Shown piece by piece: positions 1-12,779 of a DNA stretch of 64,000 nt. The translations under genes and the position numbers were made by a program. Position 1 is the first letter of the stretch; each line of letters begins with the position of its first letter. The DNA comes from Lepidonotus clava (taxonomy: Eukaryota; Annelida; Polychaeta; Phyllodocida; Polynoidae), in assembly GCA_936440205.1 (NCBI GenBank), contig OW387148.1, positions 24,173,961 through 24,237,960 on the forward strand. The letters are read 5' to 3'. A model generated the notes under the pieces. That model was not told where the DNA came from, made no database searches, and saw only the letters and a list, made by a program, of their open reading frames with translations.

Positions 1-996
1 AAATTGTTCAAGAGAAATAGACCTAGTATGTACACATGTCTCATAATGCCATAGACCGTCCCATAGGTGCCTTGCGCCCAAGACTGGTTCCATGCATTTG
101 AAGCCATACCCTAACACCATTGTTCGAACTCTTGAAAAAGGTCTGCAGCGCGACTCACTAAAATTCGCATTTCATTACCTTCTATAGTTACCTATCATTT
201 ACCTATATAAGTTCTCAGAAATGAAGACACTTTGCCCGTTTTCTTTGGGGAAATTGTTTATTTTCAGGATACATAATATTGTAGCCTTGTAAATATCTAG
301 CATGTATTTGATATTAAAGTTTCGTAATGTTCCATAATAGTAACATTTACGTGTGTTTTCTTTTAACTTTAAACTATGCAGTATTAACTTTAAAGTATCC
401 CTCATTTTGTAGGTGAAGTCTATCATCTAGGGAAACAACATCCTCTTTTTATTAGATCTAGAAATCACAGCAAACCTTACGGGCAGACAAATCTAACTAT
501 CTATGGATACGCATAGTCCACAGCTTAATGGTGATATTTAATGCATAAAGAAGGAGAGAGGAGGGCAATCCTCCATGATATGTTATGCAGTACATCTAAA
601 CATATCTTGACGGATTAATATAACCTTAACGTATTTTGTATAGAGCAAACAACTCATTTTACCTGGGTGCAGTGTTAATTACTGATATACTTGAAGTGTG
701 TATTGTTTTTTAAACATCTAAAAGCATACACCGGGACACTAGCTGCAGCTATCACCTGTTTGGTACGAGGGGAGGTAACATCAAGCCAGTTGTTAACGGT
801 GAAATAGTTTTTCTTACCTCTATACCTCGTTGCGTAGGCCTAAAATGGTCACAATGGTGATTTGAAGATCATTCTTTAATTTTGCAGAGACTTATTCCGT
901 TTCAAATGCGCCTTTTAATCATGCGACAGGGAAAATTATATGCTCTGATATTAACGTATTATATGTGATAATATTACCATTTGTCAAAAATATAAA
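1..996. other. 3' flank of the oxidase gene, no gene recognised
   Basis: This AT-rich stretch lies downstream of the minus-strand oxidase. I see no exon with family similarity and no tandem repeat. It would hold the oxidase 3' UTR and polyadenylation site. The plus-strand hexamer TTTATT (AATAAA on the minus strand) occurs near 245 and 446, but neither can be assigned without transcripts. Confidence 0.5.
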
Positions 997-1008
997 TCAA
1001 TAACCCAC

Positions 1009-1430
1009 TGTCCTGAGACCCTGAGGACCATTTAGCCCCTGCAGACCCTTGAGACCCTGAGGACCGTTTAGCCCCTGCAGACCCTTGAGACCCTGAGGAC
1101 CGTTTAGCCCCTGCAGACCCTTGAGACCCTGAGGACCATTTAGCCCCTGCAGACCCTTGAGACCCTGCGGACCGTTTAGCCCCTGCAGACCCTTGAGACC
1201 CTGCGGACCGTTTAGCCCCTGCAGACCCTTGAGACCCTGAGGACCATTTAGCCCCTGCAGACCCTGCAGACCCTGAGGACAATTTAGCCCCTGCAGACCC
1301 TTGAGACCCTGAGGACCATTTAGCCCCTGCAGACCCTTGAGACCCTGAGGACCATTTAGCCCCTGTAGACCCTTGAGACCCTGCGGACCCTGCAGACCCT
1401 GCGGATCCTTGAGACCCTGCGGACCCTGGA
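1009..1430. repeat. 36-bp minisatellite, collagen-like in one frame
   Basis: About ten full copies of a 36-bp unit plus partial copies at the edges. Each unit is itself four diverged 9-bp pieces. Because 36 is a multiple of three, frames stay open. On the minus strand one frame reads [12 protein letters not shown] repeatedly, which is perfect collagen Gly-X-Y register for about 46 triplets with two interruptions (D and C for G). Another minus frame reads a Ser/Gly/Ala repeat. The array begins about 10 bp past the oxidase stop codon, so on current evidence it lies in that gene's 3' UTR or flank. Confidence 0.9.
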
Positions 1431-1439
1431 GGTGGTGGT

Positions 1440-4400
1440 TTACTTCTTGGACTTCCTGGAGCGGCAGCAGCACTTGGCGATAAGGAAGATGATGACGGCT
1501 AGGATCACCCCGGCGGCCACCGACGCCAACACCACCCCGACCAGCTCGGCCAGCTGCAGGCGGTACTTACGGTCCCCGAAGAACGGCGGCAGGATACCAC
1601 CTGTGAAAGAAAAGTAGGCCTTCATTAACAGCAATTAATAGGAGCATTCAGTGAATGTCATTCGGTGTAGGTTATTAGATGTACGGAGACTTTAGGTGCT
1701 TTTTAAACATTTCAATGAGGTGGCTCAATACACGATTGCACGGTTTACCTTATATGGGCATGTGACGTCATTTGGCGAGTAAATTTCATTCTCTCAAGGG
1801 CGTCCTGCAAGACATTAGTCCAGTTGATGTAATCACCAGAGTGGCCCCGTGTGTGCTCGCAAGTGCGGAACCGTGCAATCGTGTATGGTAGAGTGTAAAG
1901 CCGCGTCCCGACTTGGGCGACTAGTAGCCGCGCGACCAGTGTTAACCCTTTCTTCCATGGGCGACCAAGACTGAAATTAAGCTCTAGTCGCCCATGGAAG
2001 AAAGGGTTAACACTAATTGCCCGATTACTAAAATAGTAGACGCCCAAGTGGGGACGCGGCTTGAAATCCAACACTCTAAACATTTTATGAGATATCAAAT
2101 TATGGATGTGATTGGTGTGAACTGGATTCGTATGTTAATTTCTGATAATTTTTTTAATCAATAATTGAGAATAGCAAAATTCAATTTACCATCTTTGTCT
2201 TTTTCATCGTCTTTGTCTTCGTCATCTTTCTCTTTATCTTTTATATCCTCTTTATCTTCTGGTGGTGGCATATCATCTGGGGGTAGTCCCTTGTATTTGT
2301 CCACTGCATAACGGTAGAAGGGGCTGCAGGGTGGTAACTGCGATGGCGGAGCCTTGACCATTTCCGGTGCTGTTTCAAGGTAGAGTTCCATGCCACCGAT
2401 CTGATCCCTCAGTAGATGGCAGTGCAGCAGCCAGTAACCAGGATTATCGGCACGCATACGAAGAACAACATAGCCACCTGGTGGCAGGATCACATTATCT
2501 TTAAGCGGGGGGTTGTCAAGGTGAAGTGGTCCAATGGGATATGCTGGGTTCCAGGATGGATTCCTGCATACATCAGAATCACACCTGATGGATTTGGTGT
2601 CTCCTGTCTTTAATCCGGTGGTAGGGTTATATGTACCGAATCCCATTGCCACAACAGCAAACCTGTGCCCATGGATATGCATTGGATGCCCTTCATGATG
2701 ACTTGGGATACGTGGGGACTCGAGTTGTGTGATAACAATGTCAACCAAGCTGTTGTACTCCAGTACTACTTTGTGGGTGCACCAGCACAGCTCAGTGGGA
2801 TTACATCTCTCAGTGCAGTTGAGTATGCCTTGAGGGAAAGGCTCATAGAAGGGAGATAGTGGGTTTACAAAGCGTATGCCATTTATGGAATCCCCAATGT
2901 TTCCAACAACATTCATGAAAATTTCCCTGCTTGGGTTCTCACCAAGTACTTTGCTTACTTCAGCCAACTCAGTAGTGTGTATGTCCTTGAGGGAGACACA
3001 GTCGCTATAATCAAAGTTAGCGGGGGGTCTAAAGCAGTTGAAGACACGGCATCTTGAGTTTGGTGTACAAGTCTTGGGCTGGGTAGTAGGTTCCCCACTT
3101 AATTGGCCATAAGATAGGATGGCTTTGACTGAGATAGTTGCCTTGACAGCAGGATCTATTGAAAGAGCCTTAACACGGATCCAGGATGATTGAACGCCTT
3201 GTTTTCCTGTGATTTCAAAGTCTACACGCTCTCCTGCATATACATTGAAAGAGTCCACCTGAATAGGCTCAATACCAGCTCCATCCCAGGCAACAATGGT
3301 CAACATGTGACCATCAACAGATACACCATAGGCCAATAGAGAAGCAGCACTATTACAGCGGAAACGATACTTCTGCCCTGCCTTAATTTGAAACCAGGAG
3401 AGTGGGTCCTGTTGAGTGTCCTTGAAACGCCCTCTACCATTGACCAAAGCAGACACAGGTTCTGGGATCTCATCAAATATACCTGCCCTGAAGTCAAGGA
3501 GTGGCTCACCAAGACCATCAACTTCTGCCCAATCAGAGAGCATCAGTGGTAACTCAGGGATTGTTGGTCTTGCCTTGTGTACAATGATAAAACCGAAATG
3601 ACCATCAGCTCGAAGGTTTCCCACATGAGGATGGTACCATGTTGTTCCAGCAGGTGACGCTTTAAACCGATAAGTGAACGTATGTCCAGGTGCTATTGGG
3701 CATTGAGTGATATACCCAGCACCATCGCTCCATTGAGTACCTAATTGTGTGATGCCATGCCAGTGGATACTTGTGTCAACAATGCCCATATTGTTTGTCA
3801 CATTTATTATAACCTAAAATGAAAAAAAAAATCATTATTTGAAATCCAATTCATTCTACACTCCAAAGGGTAAAATGCAAAGTACAAGTCCTTTTTTTTC
3901 TCCTATGCTATGAGTTTGAGATTATCTCAATTGCAAGAGCTTTACTGATTGAACCTTTTAGATGACAGGACAAAACCCCCCTTAACACTTACCCCCCCTC
4001 AGACACTTACCCCAAGGACACTTACCCCCTGAACATTTATCCCCTTGACACTTTCCCCCAATCACTTATCCCCAGGACACTTAGCCCCTAGGACACTTAG
4101 CCCCTGGTCATTTACCCCCCCAAGCCCCAATCTTAATCTCCTCCTTTGTTTGTTCAATCATTGGAAATAATTATATTCCCTAAAGATCTATAATTCTATA
4201 ATAAGAGAGGGACATATATTTAGTTTCTTCCCCATTACAAACTGTGGACATCTTCATAAAAGTCCCATTTTTCTCTCTCACAGAAAATAATGTTCCTTAG
4301 AGATCATAAAAAGTCCTTTCCTTATGTAAACACATCGAGGAACGGATATCATCTTTAATTATTGTCCTAAAGCGCTAGACAATCGCCAATATTACTACTA

Positions 4401-6039
4401 AGCAGGGAAGACGCTCATAGCGTCTGATATATGCATTTCTAATCATAGCTTAGCTATCATTGTCAACAATAAGCAGTTAAATAAATGGTGTATATTAGTA
4501 AATACTGTTTCTGTAAATACAAAAACCCCTCAGCATTCCGTTGTCACACTATGTTCACTAAAACATCTTTTCTGGCAAAAGCCCACATCCACCAAGTTGA
4601 TTAAACTATCAGCGTGATTCAGAGAGAATTGGTGGTTACAAATTAAACATAGTTCTTTTGGGCAGCTTAAGGAACTAGTTTCATTATGCATAGTCATAAC
4701 TCAAATGGTTTGCCATATATTGTCCAGAGTCAAAACTATTTCAGGCATGCAAGATCCAATACAGGGGAGGACATGGCTGCCTGGTGACAGATTCTATGCA
4801 AACAGATGATAGATAAACAACCTCGTGCTCAATTCATACAAACGTCCAAGTAACGTCTGTAATAAAAAAAAAAGATAGGATGTTGTCTATATCAACACCT
4901 CACAGTTTCATTTTAAAAAATGATGTGCTCAAAAGTTGTTTTTTAACTCAAATAGCGCAGCTAAGGCCTATGCTCAATTTTCTTTGTGTGCTACATCGCT
5001 TTTGTTCCCCTTTAACCATCCCACCAAAAAGCCTCTGAATGTTAATCGCAGGAAAAAATAGCAGCACCAAATTGTATGCATTTGGTATCAATATCTTGCA
5101 ACATCAATTGTATTGCTTGTTGCAGGTGGGGTCTAGACGATAAATTGTGGATGGAACATCAACTTATCTGTGTTTGAGAAAATGTCCTTAATTTCTTGGA
5201 CTCTTGCTTAAGCCTCTATATTTTGCCATGATTCATATCAATGTATATGACATCTCATTCCTTTTGCCTCGTCATGTTGATGGATATCGCCCTTCAAAAT
5301 AGGACTCATTTTGGGCTTGATCATTTAATTTGTTTTGTTGTTTTTTGTTGTTGTTTATTTTTTACAGATACATGAACGTACCCTTTCTGAAAACCTACAA
5401 TTCAGATATAAGCAATATAGTTTTAAAATACTACCAATTAATAGAATATATGAAACGAATTTGTTTCTTACCTAAGACCAGGGGCTTCTGACAGGACGGT
5501 TTTACACAGTCCACTATATCAGCATTTTCTAGAATTAAGCATTTCCTAGAATTAAGAAACTTTGTGGGGAACACCTTGGAATCCCCCCGCCCTGGATCCA
5601 CCACTGAGACTAAGATAGTATTGAATTTTAGCTGAGACAGAAGTGATCAGTAGTGTAACTAATTAATCTATCAATATTTCAAACCTCTTACCTCAGAATT
5701 CTCCATAACTTCAATAGTAGGCCCGGGAAATTGGTTATTAATTAAAAGAAGGTTCCTCTTCCGTCCATCAGCTGTGACAATAGTACTTGAGCTCCGATCG
5801 GCGGGGATCGCAATGCAAGGATCTGATGCCGCAGCACCCACAGGCTTCAGACACCCTCCTTGTAGTTCCAGTGGCTGGGGGTCCTTTCCAGGGGCGTTTC
5901 TGGTCAAGGTTTTCCCCATGGTCAATGACATGCGAAATTCGCAGACAGAGGCCCAGCAGGGGACCCCTGGAGTGGCCGGGACTGCCAGGCCACTGCCCGC
6001 AGCCAGCAGGACGAGCAGAAGTGGAGCCAACCCCAACAT
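1440..6039 (-). CDS. Membrane-anchored laccase-like multicopper oxidase
   Basis: Three coding exons on the minus strand: 6039-5692, 3813-2190 and 1600-1440, joined in phases 0 and 1 to give 710 aa. The start ATG has ACC before it and opens a signal peptide ([19 protein letters not shown]). Three cupredoxin domains follow. Trinuclear-centre motifs are intact: HWHG at 133-136, WYHPH with His177 and His179, HPMHIHGH at 492-499, and HCH at 580-582. The type-1 copper site keeps His492 and Cys581, but the usual second His (HCHxxxH) is Asp586; the axial position is Met591. A Lys/Asp/Glu-rich linker (about 637-657) leads to a transmembrane helix (677-699) and a short tail with CCC and basic residues. 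The family oxidises phenols, catechols or metal ions with O2; the substrate here is unknown. Membrane topology places the catalytic part outside the cell. A 1.6-kb exon carries nearly all of the catalytic region. Confidence 0.93.
1553..1600 (-). other. Possible alternative 3' splice site in the last oxidase exon
   Basis: The normal acceptor of the last exon (TTTCACAG) ends before 1600. Inside the exon a second CAG ends at 1554. Joining the preceding exon (phase 1) to 1553 would skip the start of the membrane exon and enter the frame that runs Gly/Arg-rich, through an RGD, into the collagen-like repeat. The pyrimidine tract before it is weak. This is a sequence possibility, not a demonstrated site. 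Confidence 0.2.
1889..2076. mobile_element. Foldback element with a TTAA-bounded perfect inner hairpin
   Basis: An imperfect outer inverted repeat (AGAGTGT and GCCGCGTCCC on the left, complemented on the right, with TA at each edge) encloses a near-perfect inner one at 1942-2010. The inner arms run TTAACCCTTTCTTCCATGGG and on to GCGAC, with a 21-bp loop, and TTAA bounds both ends. It carries no coding capacity, so it is a non-autonomous DNA element. It lies in the last intron of the oxidase gene. Confidence 0.7.
3968..4130. repeat. Degenerate GGACACTTACCCC minisatellite
   Basis: About ten diverged copies of a 13-18 bp motif close to GGACACTTACCCC, lying in the first coding intron of the oxidase. 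Copies vary in length and in the TTA/TTAG core, so this is an old or impure array. It has no coding potential. Confidence 0.75.
4131..5691. other. Remainder of the first coding intron of the oxidase
   Basis: AT-rich intron sequence between the minisatellite and coding exon 1. I recognise no exon or element in it. The donor of exon 1 (GAG then GTAAGAGG, reading the minus strand) marks its edge at 5691. Confidence 0.6.
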
Positions 6040-9008
6040 GGTTGTCTTAGATCTACCTGGATCTACCTTTTCTGATGCTCACCTGGCAGCAGCAGGTGAG
6101 GTACTGGTAGGACCACCTCCGATTCAGGTTTTCTTATGCCAAATCTTCTTCCTTTTGCAAACATCTACGTAAGGGGAGGGAGTCATGTTTGCTTTAATGT
6201 CGGGGATGCACCACGCGTCCTTAGCAGGCAGCCCCTCTCCCTGCAGGTGAACCCACTTCAACGCCCCACTCCTGCACCCCCTTCCCCTCCCTCTCTCTTT
6301 TTTTCTTTTACCTCTAACCAATCTCAGCAGAATCATATTAAAATCCAGCTTCACCCCTTTCTCAATAGAAGAATATTGATATTTTCCTTCCTCGCCTCCC
6401 TTTCTTCCAAAGATAACATACTAAAAAGCACAGAGTACTTTGATGCGTAGGTCTCAAAGAAGGCAAAGTTCAAAACTCACCAGCCTGCTTGTTTAACAGA
6501 CCTACTATTGTTATCGTCCACGGTTCTTGACAGAAAACATGCTGTGGGTTGAAGAAAAATGGTATTGACAGAATTTCATATACTAACTTTAGACACATGA
6601 CAATTATAAACTAGTGTTTTATGAAATTCTTGACATATAAGCACATACTGTGATCTATTATTTTAAAATAGGCCAATACATTTAACGACTTCTTATCCCA
6701 TTTTTATTTTTCAAGTCTTTTAGAAAATACTAATCCTAGGCCTCACCTCCCAATACACTTTATTATATTCTTGTAGCCCTCTGTGTTGGTCCCCCTTTCC
6801 CTTTCTTTGAAGAAAAAATAAATAGAGAACAGAGCTCTATGTGCGTCCCTCTTCATATTTGGCTTAAGGTCTCCCTCCCACTTTGCCCTACATACGCTTC
6901 TGACGTCTAGCTGGATGTATCACGTGTTTTTGGATAAGGGTTTACTTTTATAGGTTTGTAGTTCAAAAACACTTTTATTTACATAGACAGCACTCGTGGT
7001 TGTCTTGTGTACTTTGCCAATGATGATGCAGTATTTTTTTCAAACTGACCAGTATTTGAGAATGTGCGCGTGATTTATTGCCCTTCATGGGTACTTTTCT
7101 GCCTGGAGGAAGGACGTCATAGAACATGGAACACAACTAAGCATTATAACCCCTGATGGACAAATCCTGAAACCAGTTTGGTTCCATACTTCCACTGTCT
7201 CTTCCACCCACACATTAAAACAAAAGCCCTGTCAGATTGTAGTGCATTCCATATACATTACACGCTGTACACCATACAAGAATTAGGTTATTCAAATAAT
7301 TAAGCAAAGACAGTCAAATAGTTTTAATTAGATATCAATTTTGTTATTTCTTGTGTCCGAAAAACTTTGATCTTTTTAGGTAAATTTTAAGGTTTACATT
7401 CAAACACTTCCCTGAGTTGTACTGTAATAAAATAGATAGATGTAATAAAGCATATTGAGAACCATGTTGGTGATTCCTTTAAACTATTGATGAGAAAATA
7501 TAGTTATAGCGCGAATACCAATTTTGGATCGCGAGCATTATATTCCATGTTAGTATGTTGATTCAGAAGAGTAGTCATTAGGTAACCTTACCAAAACAAT
7601 AGAACATGGAGTTTGCCAAAATCATTTAGAACTGCATTACATATCAACCCAGAGATGATTTTGTTGTATGCAAAAGGTTAACGGGGACGGACATAATTAT
7701 AAACTTTAAATTGGTTCATTAAATCACGATAACAGACCATTAAGATAGCATAAGTAGGACAACGTATACTTTCATACCGTGAGAGGTAAAAAAGCAGGTG
7801 TGTTCGCATCAGTATAACATTTTTTCAAGGATTTATATTACAGGTAGATCCTCAGAGGATTATTGTTCTATTGCATTAATCCGAGTGTCGTCAGAAAGAG
7901 AAGGAAATGTAGAATCCTCTGTACGTGATTTTGGTTTGCCGAGGTTAGCTTAGGAGGTCAGCGACCCCAGGGTTGTATGGCAAACTCACGACACCATTGC
8001 AAGGCCCCTTTTCCATTGTTAACTCATTCAGGTAAAGACGCTTATGCGGCATTTTTTCCAAAGATCTGTGAAGGTGATGTTGAGGACTTGGGGTATGTCA
8101 TTGCAAGCGCACGTTATACCCTTTCATCACATGGCTAAAGCTTGGGGGATTCCAATGCTAAAGGTCATCTGAATACCGCCTACGTCACCAACGCTTCATA
8201 TAATATGACCATACATGGAGGTATATCAAGGTTCGGTGTAGGGTAAGACCGCAGGTAAATAATCTCAGCAGAAATAACAACTGAATGATAACTAAATAAG
8301 GATGACTCATGTCCGTCACACTCGGCGTAAAATAAAAAGATCTTTGCTTAATCCTATGATGACACTTTAAAATGACACAGATTTGGTGAAACTATTGTTC
8401 AGTGTAGGTTCCTTTGTCATGGACATTTTTTCTTTCTTTATGATTGTCTGAGCAGGCTCTAAAATTAACAGTTTTAGAAATTTACAAGGAGAAAATGGTT
8501 GGCGTTTTGTCCTTTGTAGTTCTTCTATCGTAGTTCACAAGATTAAACGGAAATTTTGCCAAATTTGAATTTTCTGATTGCGGAAACGACAGCTGGGAGT
8601 GGTGCCTATATCTACACAAAAGTCGGTCCTCCTGCATGATTCCTTAGATAATTCAAAAAGTCAATATGACCGAACGTTTGTTTGACTGCCGCCCACTGAC
8701 GTCGGATGGGTCTGAACGATTATGTTGACTTCCGCGCCCCCTCGGTATAGGGTGTGTTTCTTACATCTTTAATCTAATGACTTGTTTTTACCGAACACAC
8801 TTGTAAGACTCTTGACGATTGTAAACTACTAGAAAATTTTATGTTTGCCATATTTTTTCATTATTTGTAATGGTCGATTCTCAATAAGCTCAGAAATAAA
8901 GAAAGGTCAGTGAAATTATGATTAATTGCAGATTTAATCATGTTGGTGTTCAAGTGTATCTCTCTGCATCTCTCGTAACCTCAACCATAATGCATGAACA
9001 TAATGTTC
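6040..9008. other. Intergenic region upstream of the oxidase
   Basis: This would hold the oxidase promoter and 5' UTR. A pyrimidine-rich stretch at about 6230-6320 is on the plus strand. I find no clear TATA or initiator that I would defend, and no further coding exon. Confidence 0.45.
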
Positions 9009-10033
9009 TTAACCCTTTCACTGCCAGATATATCACAATTTAACTGATATTTACTGAAATATTGCCCAAAATACAAAAATTAGTGCATAAATTCCCTAAA
9101 AATCAAATTTAGTTTAGATTCTTCAGATGAAAAGCTTTTTTCGATAATTTTTATATAAACATTCCAAATGTTGGCGCTGTGCCAATAAGGCAAATTTCTT
9201 GCAAGGAGTAACGGTTCGTATCGTAATTTGCACGTTACCATGGTAACCAATAAAACAAAAAATAACTATGACACCCTTTATAAAAATTAAACATGAAAAC
9301 ATTATCTTTTTTGTGCAAAAGACAGCTTGTGATTATCATAAATGAAAGACAAGTTAGAGCAAATTGAAAATCATGTCATTTACATAAATTCACCCATTTT
9401 TCATGATTTTTAAATTAATATGGCAAATTCAAGTGTAAATACATTGTTTATGGTTTCTCGAATTGCAATTCTAAAGATTTTTGGGTGACTTGATAGTCCG
9501 ATGTTCAAAAACCTGTATCTCTGGTTCTAATTGGAATATCTGAAAAATTCTTTCAGATTCTAAAAGCATAATTTGCATTCATTCAATGGTGTTCCTATGG
9601 GAGTTTACTATAGGGCCCCATATGAGGCCTCTGGCAGTGAAAGAGAGGGGCCAATGAAATTATAACTTTGTTAAGGATAATGCCCACCTTTAGCCCCCAA
9701 TCCGGCCATGGCCGCCCGAGGGTGTATTCCCCGATCCGGCCCTGGCCGCCCGGAAAAATAGCCCCTTTTCCATAATTTTCCCATATTTTTCAAAAAGAGA
9801 ATAGCCTAAAAAGTATTTAGGCTACAGAAATGGCAAATATATCGTTTAAAAGCTGCTTTAATTCCCTTTTCCATACTTTAAACCAGGTCTCTATATTTCT
9901 AATATTTAAAGTTGGGTAAACTCTTGAACTTTATCAATTATAACAAATTTAAGGGGATTCTGAGGGAAATCCTGGGAAATCTTGGGGAAATCCAGCAATT
10001 CATTCTCGTAATGGGTGGGGTCTAAAGGGTTAA
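9009..10033. mobile_element. TTAA-flanked inverted-repeat element (piggyBac-like ends)
   Basis: The left end reads TTAACCCTTTCACTGCCAGA and the right end AAAGGGTTAA, matching the TTAA target and CCC/GGG ends typical of piggyBac-type elements. A closer match to the left terminus, TCTGGCAGTGAAAG at 9630-9643, suggests either a shorter element ending near 9649 or an internal repeat. It contains the palindrome GTTACCATGGTAAC at 9234-9247, and two copies of ATCCGGCCxTGGCCGCCCG at 9701-9752. There is no transposase, so it is non-autonomous. Confidence 0.55.
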
Positions 10034-12430
10034 CTAAACGAAACATGGAAACTTGTTATAATTGGTATGATTGATCCCCTCGTGATGCAAAGCCCATAAT
10101 ATGAAAAGAAAAATGGGGGTCCGAGGGCTAATTTTAGAGTTATGAGATGACACCTTGGTTCATTCTGTGGCTAATTATTGTATTTGCTATATTCCTTTTT
10201 GAAGAAAAAAGCGTTAGATGTATAAGAAGGCTTTTTAGCAGCCTTTATTGTGTCTAAAACCTGAAATTAAAAAATATCTAAACATGGGACTTTTCTAAAA
10301 ATCACTATAATTGGGAATATGATACCAAAACAAATCAGCATAGGTCCCGGGGTGATCTACTGATTTAGGTGAAGAAATATGTGTGACAACAAGAAAAATG
10401 TTTTGCATGTTTCTTAATGCAGTGATTAAAAAAATGTAATTTTGAAAGCAGCTAAACTTGTTAACTGGTTAATACATTAAAACATAAGTCATCTTTATAT
10501 TCTTAGCAATTAACTTATAATGATGAAATTTGCAAATATATTTTTAGTGACCAAGTGCCACTTTTAACAAAACAGTAATTTGAAAGGCACAAGGTCAATT
10601 TTCTAAACGGGCATACATTATAATTATTTCTCATAATTATATTAGAGAGACAAGGGTTCGAATATGATCTTATATCAATTAAATCATTATGATATATCTC
10701 CACTTTTCTCCACTTTATGGACACATGTTAATACCAGGATGACGTCTTGCATTGGAAACATTAATTCAGGAGGAAACAATCAACTGAAATATTCTTCTCT
10801 ACAAAGAGGGTATACTCCATGTAGATACGTATGTATAAGTTTATAACAAGACTGGACGTTTTTCTGAGACTAGTGCTGTTCGCGCATACACCTGACCCCT
10901 CTTGGATCCCTTCGGTAAGATGAATGCACGTTTACTTAGCCCAGATTTGGTGGTCGGTGATGTTGGCTGGTCGTGTGGTAGGAGGAGGACTGAATAGCAC
11001 GTATATTGACACGTCGTTATGTAAAGGCCTCCCCGTTATGAAGACTGGAAGCTTATTCTACATCAGAACGTACGGCATAAACTACGTCATAGCTATATGC
11101 CTCAGATAGCCTCACGTCACCATTAATCCACGTCAGAACCTATGACGTCAGGATAACACGCCACGGAAATGTCAAAATAGTAAATCCTTGTAGTAGTTTT
11201 GTCTATAGCCGTGTTCTGTCTCATCCCCCAAAAAATGTAAGAAAGTATGCAAGTGGTTTTCAGTTAACCATGTTAATGGTTCCTTGCACATAAATTCACA
11301 ATATACTAATTTTGGAATATTTCACTACACTTCTGTGTTTAAAAAATATGTCAAATGAAAACAAACGTAAAATTTCAAGATATAACTCAATTATTCAGGT
11401 AATAAAATTGAATTTGGGAATATTAATATTGGCTCCCCTGACACATGATAATTATATTCGGATATAACAAAATAAATATGTGGTTTTCAGCATTTAGGAT
11501 TTACGAAAAGTGGTCAATTCGAGGTCGATTTTTACTCTATTGTGTAGACTGATAGAGGTTGATGTCTTTTTTTCGCTAATAGTAAAGCAATAAGAAGATA
11601 TTTTAATTTGTTAGGCCTGCTGGTTATGAAAAAATGTGCCTGTTACCTCACTTTACCTAGAATCAAAGGAATCTCATTCTAACACCATGAGAACTTAAAT
11701 ATATATGACAAGGTTAAATTGTTGGTGTAAAAATATATTTATGAATCCTCAAAATAGATTACATATCTAAAGAAATGGCAATTACCCCGGCAATTATCCC
11801 TTATTTACTCTTATGACTACTCCTCAAAAGTTTCAAGTTTTTAGGTCCTTTCTTGGCCACCAGACCTACACTTTACTCTTTTAATAATTGCCTCCTAGTG
11901 TATGAAATCCATAAAGAATAATTAACAAACACTACCACTGTCGTAGTTTAGTGTAATGTTGATATCTTTTCCTCTTCCAGTTATTAGTCTTACATTATTT
12001 GCCTAAAGTGTAAAAGACATAATATATGCGCTACCTACAACCACAAAGTGTAGTTGTAAAAAGTGGGACTTTCCAATATTTTCAGGGTCTTTAACATTAA
12101 ATTTTGCAAGGAAAGGTGGAACTTTTGGAACAATCCCCTAGTTACGGGCCTAGTACTTAAAAACATGGATGTCGGCAGCCGTCACTCTTACAACAAACTT
12201 AAGGTTCGGTCAATTCCATTCTAACTCTTACTATATGGCTGTCAAAGAGTGGCGGCAAACTGCCAAAAGGTTATCCAATGGCAGTAGTTGGCATTAAAAA
12301 TTATATGCGCGGAGGAAATGTTTTTAGTTTAACCTATTGTTTTCCCTGAGAAACATATTGCTGATGTCTTTTCCACCCTGCCTATCCACTCTGATAACTT
12401 CTGCATCGTCTTCAGGTCAGAGGTCATAGG
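10034..12430. other. Intergenic AT-rich DNA, nothing recognised
   Basis: Only short chance open frames occur. I see no splice-bounded exon with family similarity and no clear repeat structure. Confidence 0.5.
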
Positions 12431-12459
12431 TAAACACTTTTTCCTGGTCCAGAACGAAA

Positions 12460-12715
12460 TGTTATTGCGAATTCCCGACAGGTGGCGGTTGAGGGTGGGC
12501 TGGATCCGATGGATCCGACGGCGACTGGCATATCAAGCAAGTTTGATAATGTCCCGGCGATTTTGCCGGCGATCACGTCGCCCGTTGCCAGTCGCCCGGG
12601 AAACACACCATACCAACAGGAGTCGCCCGGCGATCTTCAGTCGCCCGGCGATTTCACCGCCGATTCTCCCAGTCGGCCGTCGCCCATCGCCGCTAAAGTC
12701 GCCTAGTGGGTATGG
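12460..12715. repeat. GTCGCC-rich repeat segment
   Basis: A GC-rich island in AT-rich surroundings, built on repeated GTCGCC and CGGCGA words in both orientations (for example TCGCCCGGCGA). The same GTCGCC word occurs in the foldback element near 1990. It is probably a fragment of a dispersed element. The frames open across it are explained by composition. Confidence 0.4.
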
Positions 12716-12779
12716 GGCTTAACACTATTCGCCTTACTACGGTTCCCCATAATCCCTCACGATTTACTGTTTGGAGCAG

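Noticed and set aside
997-1473. An independent collagen gene
   Set aside because: There is no ATG, signal peptide or flanking collagen exon; the repeat sits directly after the oxidase stop. Kept as a repeat and as a possible alternative tail.
1745-2098. 117-residue minus-strand open frame
   Set aside because: It runs through a foldback element inside an oxidase intron.
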